NCBI RefSeq assembly: GCF_036013915.1
Contig: NZ_CP107899.1
Span: 310,001 to 374,000 of the forward strand
Length of the DNA stretch: 64,000 bases
DNA from: Streptomyces sp. NBC_00464
Lineage (GTDB): Bacteria > Actinomycetota > Actinomycetes > Streptomycetales > Streptomycetaceae
Direction: 5' to 3'
In this document: positions 7,631 through 15,886 of the stretch, piece after piece
Layout: the number at the start of each line of letters is the position of its first letter
How positions within the stretch are numbered: position 1 is the first letter of the stretch
Notes under the pieces: model-generated
The model's database searches: none
What the model saw: the letters and a program-made list of their open reading frames with translations, nothing else
What the model was told of the DNA's origin: nothing
Position numbers and translations under genes: made by a program

Positions 7631-9004
7631 ATGTCCACGGAGACCGGCCCGGCCGTCGATGCCGAGCCGCGCGGCCACAGGATCGCCCCGGGCCCGAAGG
7701 GGCTCCCCTTCCTCGGGAACATGCCGCAGTTCGGCAAGAACCCCCTCGCGTTCTTCGAGCGGCTGCGCAGCCACGGCGACATGGTCCGGTGGCGCTTCGG
7801 CCCCAACTCCTGCCTGTTCATAGCCGATCCGGAGTGCATCGGCGAACTGCTCACCGAGACGGAACGCACCTTCGACCAGCCGGCGCTCGGCATCGCCTTC
7901 CGTACCGTGATGGGCAACGGCATCGTGGTGGCGCGCGGCAGCGACTGGCGGCGCAAGCGGTCGCTCGTGCAGCCGTCCGTACGGCCCAAGCAGGTGCGGT
8001 CGTACGCGGCGACCATGGCGGGCAGCACGGTGGAACTCGCCGACACCTGGTCGGGCGGTGAACGCATCGACATCAAGCGGGAGATGGCGGCGCTGACACA
8101 GAAGATCGCCGTCCGCACGATCTTCGGTGTCGACACCCCCGCCGACGCCGATTCGATGGGCCGCGCCATGGACGTGGCGCAGGCGGAGATCGGCAAGGAG
8201 TTCGCAGGGATCGGCGCACTGCTGCCGGACTGGGTGCCCACCCCGGGAAGGGCCAGGATCAAGAAGGCCGCCGCGGTCATCGACGCCGAGGTGGGCCGGG
8301 TCGTCGCCCGGCACCGCGACGGCGGGGACGAACGCCCGGACCTGCTCAGCCGGCTGCTCACCGCCGTCGACGAGACGGGGGCGCGGCTCACGGACAAGGA
8401 GATCCGCGACGAGACGGTCACGCTGTACATCGGCGGCCACGAGACGACCAGTTCGACGCTGGTGTGGGCCTGGTACCTCCTGTCCCGCAACCCCGGCACG
8501 CGGGCCGCACTGGCCGAGGAGCTGGACCGGGTGCTCGGCGATCGCGAACCGGGGTTCGACGACTACGCACAGCTCCCGTACGCCCAGGCGGTGGTCAAGG
8601 AGACACTGCGGCTCTACCCCACGATCTGGCTGGTGACCGGGGTCGCGAAGGAGGGCGCCCGGATCGGCGGGCTGCCGATCCCGGAGGGCACCAGGGTGTG
8701 GAGCAGCCAGTGGGCCACGCACCGGGACGAGCGGTGGTTTCCCGAGCCTGAGGAGTTCCGTCCGGAGCGCTGGGACGCGGAGGCGGGCGACGAGATCGCG
8801 GAGTACGCCTGGTTCCCGTTCGGCGGCGGCCCCCGGGTCTGTCTGGGCACGCGGTTCGCGATGGTCGAGGCGGTACTGATCCTGGCGGTGCTCGCGCGGC
8901 GCTTCGAGCTGGATGTCGACCCGGGTACGGTCAATCCGGTGCCGACGCTGACGCTGCAGCCGGACCGCGAGGTGATGGCCACGGTCCGGGCGCGGCAGGG
9001 CTAG
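7631..9004 (+). CDS. Cytochrome P450 monooxygenase
   Basis: 457 residues; ATG at 7631 with GGAGA upstream. The N-terminus has a proline-rich hinge (APGPKGLPFLGNMPQFG). The I-helix oxygen motif is GGHETTSS, the K-helix ExxR is ETLRLYP, and the heme loop is FPFGGGPRVCLGTRF with Cys as the iron ligand. Length and motifs (PERW, FGGGPRVCLG) match the class whose members resemble eukaryotic-type P450s, such as CYP102-like and terpene-oxidising Streptomyces enzymes. It needs a ferredoxin/reductase pair not encoded nearby. No terpene synthase or other pathway gene flanks it, so the substrate is unknown. Probably repressed by the divergent TetR. Confidence 0.92.
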   Translation: MSTETGPAVDAEPRGHRIAPGPKGLPFLGNMPQFGKNPLAFFERLRSHGDMVRWRFGPNSCLFIADPECIGELLTETERTFDQPALGIAFRTVMGNGIVVARGSDWRRKRSLVQPSVRPKQVRSYAATMAGSTVELADTWSGGERIDIKREMAALTQKIAVRTIFGVDTPADADSMGRAMDVAQAEIGKEFAGIGALLPDWVPTPGRARIKKAAAVIDAEVGRVVARHRDGGDERPDLLSRLLTAVDETGARLTDKEIRDETVTLYIGGHETTSSTLVWAWYLLSRNPGTRAALAEELDRVLGDREPGFDDYAQLPYAQAVVKETLRLYPTIWLVTGVAKEGARIGGLPIPEGTRVWSSQWATHRDERWFPEPEEFRPERWDAEAGDEIAEYAWFPFGGGPRVCLGTRFAMVEAVLILAVLARRFELDVDPGTVNPVPTLTLQPDREVMATVRARQG

Positions 9005-9142
9005 CTGATGGGGCGGGATCCGGATCCCTGACCGGAGCAGGAGCGGCGCGCCAAGGTACGGGTGCATGGTCGCGGTTCCTGCCGTCAGGTCGCTTTGCCG
9101 GCCGAGCAGCAACCACACCCCCCGCAGCCAAGGACAGCAACC

Positions 9143-9383
9143 ATGCGCATGCGTACCGCTCTCGCACTTCCCGCGCTCGCGGTCATCGCGATCGTCGGCC
9201 TGGCCGGCACGGCCGCGGGACGGCGACGGCGGTAACGGCAATGGCGACGGCACGACCGCGACCCAGACCATCAGCGACAACACGGTCTCCGACTCGGCGT
9301 TCCTCGGTCATGTGTTCCAGGCAGGCAACACCGGCATCCAGCAGACGCCGGTCACGATCACGTTCGCCGAGATCGGCGACTGA
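9143..9383 (+). pseudogene. Small secreted protein gene broken by a frameshift
   Basis: From ATG 9143, the frame encodes a good signal peptide (MRMRTALALPALAVIAIVGL, then AGTAA) but stops at 9233-9235. The +1 frame continues with a secreted-looking, Gly/Asp-rich segment (DGDGGNGNGDGTTATQTISD and on to TFAEIGD) to the stop at 9383. Removing one G from the GGG run near 9217-9219 would join the two into a protein of about 80 residues. The reading from 9066 has no signal peptide and looks artefactual. A strong terminator follows directly at 9392, so this is a real transcription unit. Either a mutation or a sequencing error in the G run; family not recognised. Confidence 0.6.
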
Positions 9384-9391
9384 CGTGCACT

Positions 9392-9433
9392 CCCGGCCAG
9401 CAGGCCACCCTTCAGGGCGGCCTGCGGGCCGGG
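9392..9433 (+). terminator. Terminator after the small secreted protein gene
   Basis: 15-bp stem (9392-9406 with 9419-9433) with one mismatch, extended inward by ACCC/GGG, beginning 9 bases after the stop at 9383. Confidence 0.8.
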
Positions 9434-9551
9434 GCGCGACCACGGACCCCATCGCATGCTCGACAGATACTGAACCGATATATCCGATCTATCGCCATGA
9501 ATCAGGCATACCGTTCAGAATGTTCCTGTCGGCCGTACTGGCCACCGGTGC

Positions 9552-9571
9552 CCTCTGGCCATGGCCAGAGG
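9552..9571. promoter_or_regulatory. 20-bp perfect palindrome upstream of the DUF4232 gene
   Basis: CCTCTGGCCATGGCCAGAGG is perfectly self-complementary with no spacer. It lies 38 bases before the start codon at 9610, in a region (9434-9609) that otherwise holds only an A/T-rich stretch around 9475-9500. It could be an operator or a leader hairpin; neither can be decided from sequence. Confidence 0.4.
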
Positions 9572-9609
9572 TCCCGACCGCAGGCTGTCGATCCAAGGGG
9601 AGACACCTC

Positions 9610-10146
9610 ATGCGTCCGAGTTCCGCTCTCACCGCCGCCCTCACCGCGGCGGCCGCCCTGGCCCTGACCGCCACCGGCGCGTCGGCCACCGCCGGCGCGG
9701 CCACCACCGGGTCGTCGGGCCGCCCGGCCCACTGCCAGGAGAAGGCGCTGCGGATCTCCGCATCGCCCGGCAAGCAGCACAACGTGGCGCGGATCGCCGT
9801 CACCAACCGGGGCGGCCGCACCTGCGTCGTGGACCGCATCCCGACGATCACGTTCCGGGGCCTCGACGGCTCCGCCCAGCCCGTCCCGCCCGCCACGAGC
9901 GGCTCCTACGTGCTCTCGCCGGGCGAGCGGGGTTACGCCGCCGTGCGCACGGCGGAGCGCGGCACCCGCCAGGGACATGTCGTCCGCAGCCTGTCCGTGG
10001 CGGCTGATCCCGCGCACTACGGGGTCACCTTCGGCGCGGCGGCGGTGGGTATGGACCGCGGGATCCGGGTGTGGGAGCCGGTGACCACGCTGTGGCACAC
10101 GTCGCGGGGCGCGGCGGACCGGGCGCTGGCCCGCGCGACGCACTGA
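9610..10146 (+). CDS. Secreted DUF4232 protein
   Basis: 178 residues; ATG at 9610 with AGGGGAG upstream. Signal peptide about 1-35. The mature part matches DUF4232: CQEKALRISASPGKQHNVARI, then NRGGRTCVVDRIPTITFRG with the two conserved cysteines (about residues 38 and 76), then SPGERGYAAVRT. DUF4232 proteins are abundant in Streptomyces, exported or lipid-anchored, and of unknown role. It ends at a bidirectional terminator shared with the convergent alpha-xylosidase gene. Confidence 0.82.
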   Translation: MRPSSALTAALTAAAALALTATGASATAGAATTGSSGRPAHCQEKALRISASPGKQHNVARIAVTNRGGRTCVVDRIPTITFRGLDGSAQPVPPATSGSYVLSPGERGYAAVRTAERGTRQGHVVRSLSVAADPAHYGVTFGAAAVGMDRGIRVWEPVTTLWHTSRGAADRALARATH

Positions 10147-10155
10147 CCGTACGGA

Positions 10156-10196
10156 GGCGGGGACCCGGAGCCGTGAAACGGCCGTGGGTCCCCGCC
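10156..10196. terminator. Bidirectional terminator between convergent genes
   Basis: 11-bp perfect stem GGCGGGGACCC (10156-10166) with GGGTCCCCGCC (10186-10196), with a smaller CCGT/ACGG hairpin inside. It fills the 61-base gap between the DUF4232 gene and the alpha-xylosidase gene. Confidence 0.85.
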
Positions 10197-10207
10197 CTGC
10201 GGACGCG

Positions 10208-12487
10208 CTACAGCGTCACCGTGCCCGTCCCCTCCCCCGTGGCTCCCGTCGTCTCCGCGACCACGCGGTAAGGGCGGTCCGTTCCCTCGGCGGTGACGGT
10301 CACACTTTCCCCGTCCCGCACGATCCGGAACGCGGCGGCGGTCGCTCCCGTCAGGTCCGGCACCGTGACGGACGTGACGTCGCCGGTGGATGCCGCGGAG
10401 GCCCCGCCGAAGACCCGCAGCGTGAGCCCGTCCAGCCAGTCGCTGTCGGGGCGCTGGTCGTCCGCACCCCAGGGAAGCACCGCGCCGGGGCGCACCAGGA
10501 TCGGCAGGCTGTCGAAACCGTGGGTCTCGTGGCGCCAGACCGGCCCGGTGACGGTCTCGCCGGTCAGCAGGACGGTCCAGGTGCCCTCGGGGACGTAGTA
10601 CTCGACCTGCCCGTCCTCCGTGAAGACGGGCGCGACCAGCAGGTCCGGTCCGAGCATGTACTGGCGGTCCAGCATCCGGGTCGTCGGGTCGCCGGGGAAC
10701 TCCAGCAGCATGGGGCGCATCATCGGGACGCCCGTGCGGTGGGCGGTGGCGGCCGCCCCGTACAGGTACGGCATCAGCCGGTGCTTGAGCAGGGTGAACT
10801 TCCGGGCGACGTCCACCGCCTCCTCGCCGAACGCCCACGGCACCCGGTAGGACACGTTGCCGTGCAGCCGGCTGTGCGAGGACATCAGGCCGAAGGCGAG
10901 CCAGCGCTTGAAGACCGCCGGGTCGGGTGTGCCCTCGAAGCCGCCGATGTCATGGCTCCAGAAGCCGAACCCGGACAGGCTCAGCGAGAGGCCGCCGCGC
11001 AGCGACTCCGCCATCGCGGTGAACGAGGCGAAGCAGTCGCCGCCCCAGTGCACCGGGAACTGCTGGCCGCCGGCCGTCGCCGAGCGGGCGAAGAGCACCG
11101 CTTCGCCATGGCCGCGCTGCTTCTCCAGGAGTTCGAAGACCGTGCGGTTGTAGATCTGCGCGTAGTAGTTGTGCATGCGCTCCGGGTCGGAGCCGTCGTG
11201 CCAGACGACGTCGGTGGGGATGCGCTCGCCGAAGTCCGTCTTGAAGCAGTCGACGCCCTGGTCGAGCAGGACCCGGAGCTTGCTGTTGTACCACTCGCAT
11301 GCGGCGGGGTTGGTGAAGTCGACCAGGGCCATGCCGGGCTGCCACAGGTCCCACTGCCAGATGTTGCCGTTGGGCCGGCGCACCAGGTAGCCGAGTTCGG
11401 CGCCCTCCGCGAACAGGGCGGACTTCTGGGCGATGTACGGGTTGATCCACATGCTGATCCGCAGGCCGCGTTCCTTGAGCCGGGCCAGCATGCCCTCCGG
11501 GTCGGGGAAGACCTCGGGGTCCCAGAGGAAGTCCGACCACTGGTACTCGCGCATCCAGAAGCAGTCGAAGTGGAAGACGGAGAGCGGGATGTCGCGCTCG
11601 GCCATGCCGTCGACGAAGGAGGTGACGGTCTCCTCGTCGTACGAGGTGCAGAAGGAGGTGGTGAGCCAGAGGCCGAAGGACCAGGCCGGCGGGAGGGCGG
11701 GGCGGCCGGTGAGCGCGGTGTAGCGGGCCAGCACCTCCTTGGGCGTCGGTCCGGCGACGATGTAGTACTCCAGCGACTGGTCCTCGACGCTGAACTGCAC
11801 CTGGCCGACCGACTCCGAGCCGACCTCGAAGGAGACCTTGCCGGGGTGGTTGACGAAGACGCCGTAGCCGCGCGAGGAGAGGTAGAACGGGATGTTCTTG
11901 TAGGCCAGTTCGCTGCTGGTGCCGCCGTCCGCCTGCCAGATGTCGACGGTCTGGCCGTTCTTGACGTACGGCGTGAAGCGCTCGCCGAGGCCGTAGACGT
12001 TCTCGCCGACGTCCAGGGCGAGTTGGGCCAGCATGTGGTGGGCACCGTCCGGCGTGGTGGCGAAGGCGGTGCCCTTGGTGTCGACGCCGGTGAGGCGCCG
12101 GCCGTCGGCGTCGAGGAAGGTCAGACCCCAGGGGCCGTCGCCGTCCATGCGCAGGGTCAGCGGGCCGCTGGTCAGTTCGGTGACCGCGCCGTCCCGCCGG
12201 GTACGGGCCCCGGCGGCCGCCGCGTCGAGGCCGGGGAGGACGAAGTCGGGTCCGCGGTGGACGGTGCCGGCGTGGTGGGTGGTGCGCACGCCGATGATTC
12301 CCTCGGCCGGGGAGAAGCACTCGACCGTGATGAGCGGGGAGTTGAGCGTGTCGCCGCGCTCGGCGACGTGCTTGACCGACGCGTAGGCGGTGAACCGGCC
12401 GTCGCCGACGTGCAGATCGCGGATCTCGGTCGCGTAGGAGGCGCGTACGCCCTCACGCATGAGCCAGAAGCCGTCGGTGAACTTCAT
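10208..12487 (-). CDS. yicI: GH31 alpha-xylosidase (YicI-type)
   Basis: 759 residues; ATG at 12487 with AAGGAG 5 bases upstream. A cytoplasmic glycoside hydrolase that removes alpha-1,6-xylose from the non-reducing end of xyloglucan oligosaccharides (isoprimeverose type). The N-terminal beta-sandwich starts MKFTDGFWLMREGV, exactly as in YicI. The barrel carries the nucleophile in DCFKTDFGERIPTDV (Asp about 417) and the acid/base in FPVHWGGDCFASF. YicI-length and no signal peptide. It is the second gene of a GH3-GH31 unit transcribed leftward from the promoter region 15429-15886. With GH74, GH12, GH42 and GH95 nearby, the role in xyloglucan breakdown is strongly supported. Confidence 0.93.
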   Translation of the reverse strand: MKFTDGFWLMREGVRASYATEIRDLHVGDGRFTAYASVKHVAERGDTLNSPLITVECFSPAEGIIGVRTTHHAGTVHRGPDFVLPGLDAAAAGARTRRDGAVTELTSGPLTLRMDGDGPWGLTFLDADGRRLTGVDTKGTAFATTPDGAHHMLAQLALDVGENVYGLGERFTPYVKNGQTVDIWQADGGTSSELAYKNIPFYLSSRGYGVFVNHPGKVSFEVGSESVGQVQFSVEDQSLEYYIVAGPTPKEVLARYTALTGRPALPPAWSFGLWLTTSFCTSYDEETVTSFVDGMAERDIPLSVFHFDCFWMREYQWSDFLWDPEVFPDPEGMLARLKERGLRISMWINPYIAQKSALFAEGAELGYLVRRPNGNIWQWDLWQPGMALVDFTNPAACEWYNSKLRVLLDQGVDCFKTDFGERIPTDVVWHDGSDPERMHNYYAQIYNRTVFELLEKQRGHGEAVLFARSATAGGQQFPVHWGGDCFASFTAMAESLRGGLSLSLSGFGFWSHDIGGFEGTPDPAVFKRWLAFGLMSSHSRLHGNVSYRVPWAFGEEAVDVARKFTLLKHRLMPYLYGAAATAHRTGVPMMRPMLLEFPGDPTTRMLDRQYMLGPDLLVAPVFTEDGQVEYYVPEGTWTVLLTGETVTGPVWRHETHGFDSLPILVRPGAVLPWGADDQRPDSDWLDGLTLRVFGGASAASTGDVTSVTVPDLTGATAAAFRIVRDGESVTVTAEGTDRPYRVVAETTGATGEGTGTVTL

Positions 12488-12554
12488 GCGGACTCCTTGC
12501 CGGGGGCAACTGGAGGGGGAGGGACAGGGAGAAGGGTGCGCGGAGCGGTCCGGT

Positions 12555-15428
12555 TCACTCGCCGTTCCCGGTGAAGGCGATACGGGCGAGGCGCACCGTG
12601 CCGCGCAGGGTGACGCGCAGGTCTCCGGTGCCGGAGGCGTTCAGCCCGGCCTGGACGGTGCGGTAGTCGTACGGTCCGTCGGTGGCGGCGACCGGGACGG
12701 TGACCGTGGTGCCGTCGACGGTGATCAGTACGGCTCCCTCCCCCGCTGCGGACACCTCGACACCGCTTGCTCCGGTTGCGAAGTCGCAGCGGCGGTAGAG
12801 GAGTTCGTTGGTATCGGCGACGGCGGTGACCGCGTCGCCGTCCGTCTTCGCGCGGTCGACGATCTCGGTGCCCAGCTGCTCGTCGTAGTCGGCCGCGTCC
12901 AGACCGCGCGCCAGGACGGGGCGGGGTGCGGTCGGGTCGCCGTCGACGGTGACGACGGTGATGAGCCGGATGTCCGCGCTGGAGGCGCCTGCCTGGATCT
13001 CGTACGCGCCCGGGTCGACGGTCCAGCGGCCGTGCGCCACGTCCCAGTGGCCGAGCTCGGCAACGGGGACGATGAGGTCGACGCGCTCGGCGGCGCCGGG
13101 CGACAGGTGCAGCCTGCGGTGGCCGGCCAGCTGGCGCAGCGGCCGGACGACGGACGGCGCCACCGCGCGCACGTACAGCTGGGCGACCTCGTCCGCTGCG
13201 ACGGCACCGGTGTTGGTGACGGTCAGCGACACCCGCAGCAGGTCTCCGTCGCGCTCGGCGCTCAGGGCACTGTAGGTGAACGCGCTGTACGAGAGGCCGT
13301 GGCCGAACGGGTAGAGCGGGGCGCCCTCGTAGTAGAGGTAGGTCTGGCGCGAGCCGATGATGTCGTAGTCCAGCAGGCCGGGCAGCTCCGCGTCGGAGGT
13401 GTACCAGGTCTGCGGGAGCCGGCCGGCCGGGGAGACGTCGCCGGCCAGGACGCGGGCGAGCGCCGTTCCGGCGGCCTGGCCGCCGTGTGCGGTCCACAGC
13501 AGTGCGGGGAGCGTGGCCGCCGCGTCGGTGAGGGCGTACGGGTAGGCGGAGGTGACCGCGAGCACGGTGCGCGGGTTGGCGGCGTGGGCGGCGCGCCAGA
13601 GGCGTTCCTGCTGGGCGGGGAGGTCGAGGGTGGTGCGGTCCTCGGTCTCGCGGCCGTTGATGTGCGCGTCGTTTCCGGCGACCACGATGACGACGTCGGC
13701 GTCGGCTGCCGCACGGGCGACGGCGTCCTCGCCGCGCTCGGTGACCTCCAGCTCGAAGACCGTTCCGGCGGCCCGGCCGGAGCCGGAAACTTCTTCGCCG
13801 GCGGCGGCAACCTTTACGCCGTCGGCGGCAACAGAGACATACCTACCCGTTCCCACGTGCAGAAGGCGGTGACCGCCCTCATGACCCTCCACCGCCTCCC
13901 AGCGGAACGTCTCCTGGACGATCCAGCCGCCCGGCTCGTCGGCGGAGGCGCGTACGAAGCCGTCCTCGGCGACCGAGAGGTAGCGTCCGGCCGGTTCCCG
14001 CAGCGTGATCACGCCGTTGCCCCAGTCCACGAGGGCCAGCTCCGACGGGGTGTCGCCGCAGGTCAGCGGCGGCAGGTCGGTGCGTCCTGCGAGCAGTGCC
14101 GGGTCGAGGGCGCCTTCCGCGCCGCGCACCGTCTCCCGGCTCTCGTCCGCCGCGGGAATCTGCAGCCAGCCGTCCGCGCACTTCAGCCGGACCAGGTCGA
14201 CGCCCTCCGCGTGGACGATGTGCTCGGCGCCGAAGCGTTCCCGCAGTCCGTCGAGCGGGGTGGAGCGGTGGATGAGCGTGCCGCTGTACCAGTCGAGCTT
14301 GCAGGCGTCCGCGAGGAGGCCGACGACGGCGACGGTCTTGCCTGCGGCAGGGTCGAGCGGCAGCAGGCCGTCGTTCTTGAGCAGCACGACGGCCTGTTCG
14401 GCGGCCTCCAGGGCGAGCGCCCGGTGGTCTTCGGTGTCGAAGGCGTCGGTGTTCGCGTACGGGTCGAGCTCGGGGTCGAACTCGCCGAGCGAGAAGCGCA
14501 GTTCGAGGAGCCGTCGGACGGCGGTGTCGATGTCGTGCTCGTCGAGGAGCCCGCGCTCCAGGGCGCGGCGGATGCGGCCGGTCATGATGGCGGAGTCCTG
14601 GCCGTGGTCGGTGAAGCTGTCGACACCGGCGCGCAGGGATGCGGCCGTTGCCTCCTCGTGGGTGTCGAAGTAGTGCTCGGAGTCGACGAGGTTGGACGGC
14701 GCCCCGGCGTCGGAGCAGACCACGAGGGACCGGTCGGTCCAGGCGCGCAGCTGCTGGGACAGGAGCGGCGATACGTGGTTGGGCCGCCCGTTGACCAGGT
14801 TGTACGCCGGCATCACACCGGCCACCGCGCCCGCCTGCACGGCATCACGGAAGGCCCTGAGGTCGTACTCGTGCAGGACCCGCGGGCGGACCGAGGAGGA
14901 GGCGGTGTCGCGGTCGGTCTCGTTGTTGTGGGCGAGCCAGTGCTTGAGGACGGGGGCGGTCCGCCAGTAGAGCGGGTGGTCGCCGCGCAGTCCCCGGGTG
15001 TACGCGACCGCGATGGCGGAGGTCAGCCCGGCGTCCTCGGAGTACCCCTCCTCGCCGCGCCCCCAGAGCGGGTTGCGCAGCAGATTGACGGTCGGGGCCC
15101 AGACGTTGAGGCCGACGCGGTCGTCCTGGGCGCGCTTGGCGCGGACCTCGTTGCCGACGGCCTCGCCGACGCGGCGCACCAGTTCACCGTTCCAGGTGGC
15201 GCCGAGCCCCACGGCCTGCGGGAACACCGTCGCCGGGCCCATCCAGGCCACGCCGTGCAGGGCTTCCTGACCGGTCCGGAAGGCGCCGAGCCCGAGCCGG
15301 TCGACCGCCGGCGCGAACTGGTGCAGCATCGCGATCCGCTCGTCGAGCGTGAGCCGCTGAAGCAGATCGTCGACGCGCTTGGCGAAGGGCAGCTGCGGGT
15401 CGCGGAAGGGCTGCGGTTGTTCCGTCAC
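12555..15428 (-). CDS. GH3 beta-glucosidase with beta-trefoil insert
   Basis: 957 residues; GTG at 15428, chosen because AAGGGGAC lies upstream; a longer reading to 15662 runs through operator DNA. GH3 N-domain: RVDDLLQRLTLDERIAMLHQ, then nucleophile loop LVVCSDAGAPS (Asp about 235). The GH3 C-domain is interrupted at about 410-560 by a segment with repeated fascin-like elements (GRYLSVAEDGFVRA and GRYVSVAADGVKVA), then resumes ADVVIVVAGNDAHINGRETEDR. A fibronectin-III-like domain (about 720-800) and a C-terminal CBM6-like domain complete it. No signal peptide, so probably intracellular beta-glucosidase on de-xylosylated cello-oligosaccharides; beta-xylosidase is the alternative. First gene of the leftward unit. 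Confidence 0.9.
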   Translation of the reverse strand: MTEQPQPFRDPQLPFAKRVDDLLQRLTLDERIAMLHQFAPAVDRLGLGAFRTGQEALHGVAWMGPATVFPQAVGLGATWNGELVRRVGEAVGNEVRAKRAQDDRVGLNVWAPTVNLLRNPLWGRGEEGYSEDAGLTSAIAVAYTRGLRGDHPLYWRTAPVLKHWLAHNNETDRDTASSSVRPRVLHEYDLRAFRDAVQAGAVAGVMPAYNLVNGRPNHVSPLLSQQLRAWTDRSLVVCSDAGAPSNLVDSEHYFDTHEEATAASLRAGVDSFTDHGQDSAIMTGRIRRALERGLLDEHDIDTAVRRLLELRFSLGEFDPELDPYANTDAFDTEDHRALALEAAEQAVVLLKNDGLLPLDPAAGKTVAVVGLLADACKLDWYSGTLIHRSTPLDGLRERFGAEHIVHAEGVDLVRLKCADGWLQIPAADESRETVRGAEGALDPALLAGRTDLPPLTCGDTPSELALVDWGNGVITLREPAGRYLSVAEDGFVRASADEPGGWIVQETFRWEAVEGHEGGHRLLHVGTGRYVSVAADGVKVAAAGEEVSGSGRAAGTVFELEVTERGEDAVARAAADADVVIVVAGNDAHINGRETEDRTTLDLPAQQERLWRAAHAANPRTVLAVTSAYPYALTDAAATLPALLWTAHGGQAAGTALARVLAGDVSPAGRLPQTWYTSDAELPGLLDYDIIGSRQTYLYYEGAPLYPFGHGLSYSAFTYSALSAERDGDLLRVSLTVTNTGAVAADEVAQLYVRAVAPSVVRPLRQLAGHRRLHLSPGAAERVDLIVPVAELGHWDVAHGRWTVDPGAYEIQAGASSADIRLITVVTVDGDPTAPRPVLARGLDAADYDEQLGTEIVDRAKTDGDAVTAVADTNELLYRRCDFATGASGVEVSAAGEGAVLITVDGTTVTVPVAATDGPYDYRTVQAGLNASGTGDLRVTLRGTVRLARIAFTGNGE

Positions 15429-15508
15429 GTGCGGGTCCCCTTGGAGAGGTGGGAGGTATTCCGGTGTCCGCGCCTCGTACGAGCGGTTGAGGAGCCCCGG
15501 AAGATCTT

Positions 15509-15522
15509 TCGAAGCGCTTCGA
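15509..15522. promoter_or_regulatory. LacI-family operator 1 (GH3 side)
   Basis: Perfect palindrome TCGAAGCGCTTCGA, 81 bases upstream of the GH3 start, in the 458-base divergent region 15429-15886. The CGxxxxCGxxxxCG-like dyad is typical of LacI-family sites. The same 14-mer recurs at 15680 and 28396, with a 13/14 copy at 28307. The rest of the divergent region holds a second operator and one promoter and no gene. Confidence 0.8.
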
Positions 15523-15640
15523 TGCTCGGTGGCCAACCCCGCGCATGTCAAGGGCTCGTCCTCGACCTCCGTACGCGACAACCCCCTAATGCGCCAGGAA
15601 ACGGTTCGGAAACAGGTCGGAGGAATCTGGAAACGGACTC

Positions 15641-15669
15641 TTGTGCGGCCGGGGCCCTTCACTTAACCT
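15641..15669 (+). promoter_or_regulatory. Promoter candidate for the importer operon
   Basis: TTGTGC (15641-15646) and TAACCT (15664-15669), 17-base spacer. Operator 2 begins 10 bases downstream, over the expected start of transcription, as for classical repression. Confidence 0.5.
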
Positions 15670-15679
15670 CGCTGCAACA

Positions 15680-15693
15680 TCGAAGCGCTTCGA
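15680..15693. promoter_or_regulatory. LacI-family operator 2 (importer side)
   Basis: Second perfect TCGAAGCGCTTCGA, directly followed by a degenerate half copy (AGCTTCGAT). It sits just downstream of the predicted importer promoter and 194 bases before the lipoprotein start. The two sites are 171 bases centre to centre, so DNA looping by a tetrameric LacI is possible. Confidence 0.82.
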
Positions 15694-15886
15694 CAGAGCT
15701 TCGATGGGGCGCCCCGGCGCCCTTGATCTTCCCGGGACGGCGACAGGTTCTGCCGCTTCCCTGTTGAACCGCTTCACCTGCGGCCGGTCACGCCGGCCCA
15801 GTCAGCAACGCTCCACCTCAGACACAGGAACCGAACGGCGGTCGCCCGCCACGTGTCGTCCTGGTGCGCCTCGAAGGGTTGACGCA

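Noticed and set aside
7631..10146. A terpene or polyketide biosynthetic cluster around the first P450
   Set aside because: Only a regulator and small secreted proteins surround it; no synthase gene is present.
12459..15767. 1102-codon frame on the plus strand across the GH3 gene
   Set aside because: Antisense shadow; it also crosses both the GH3 start and an operator.
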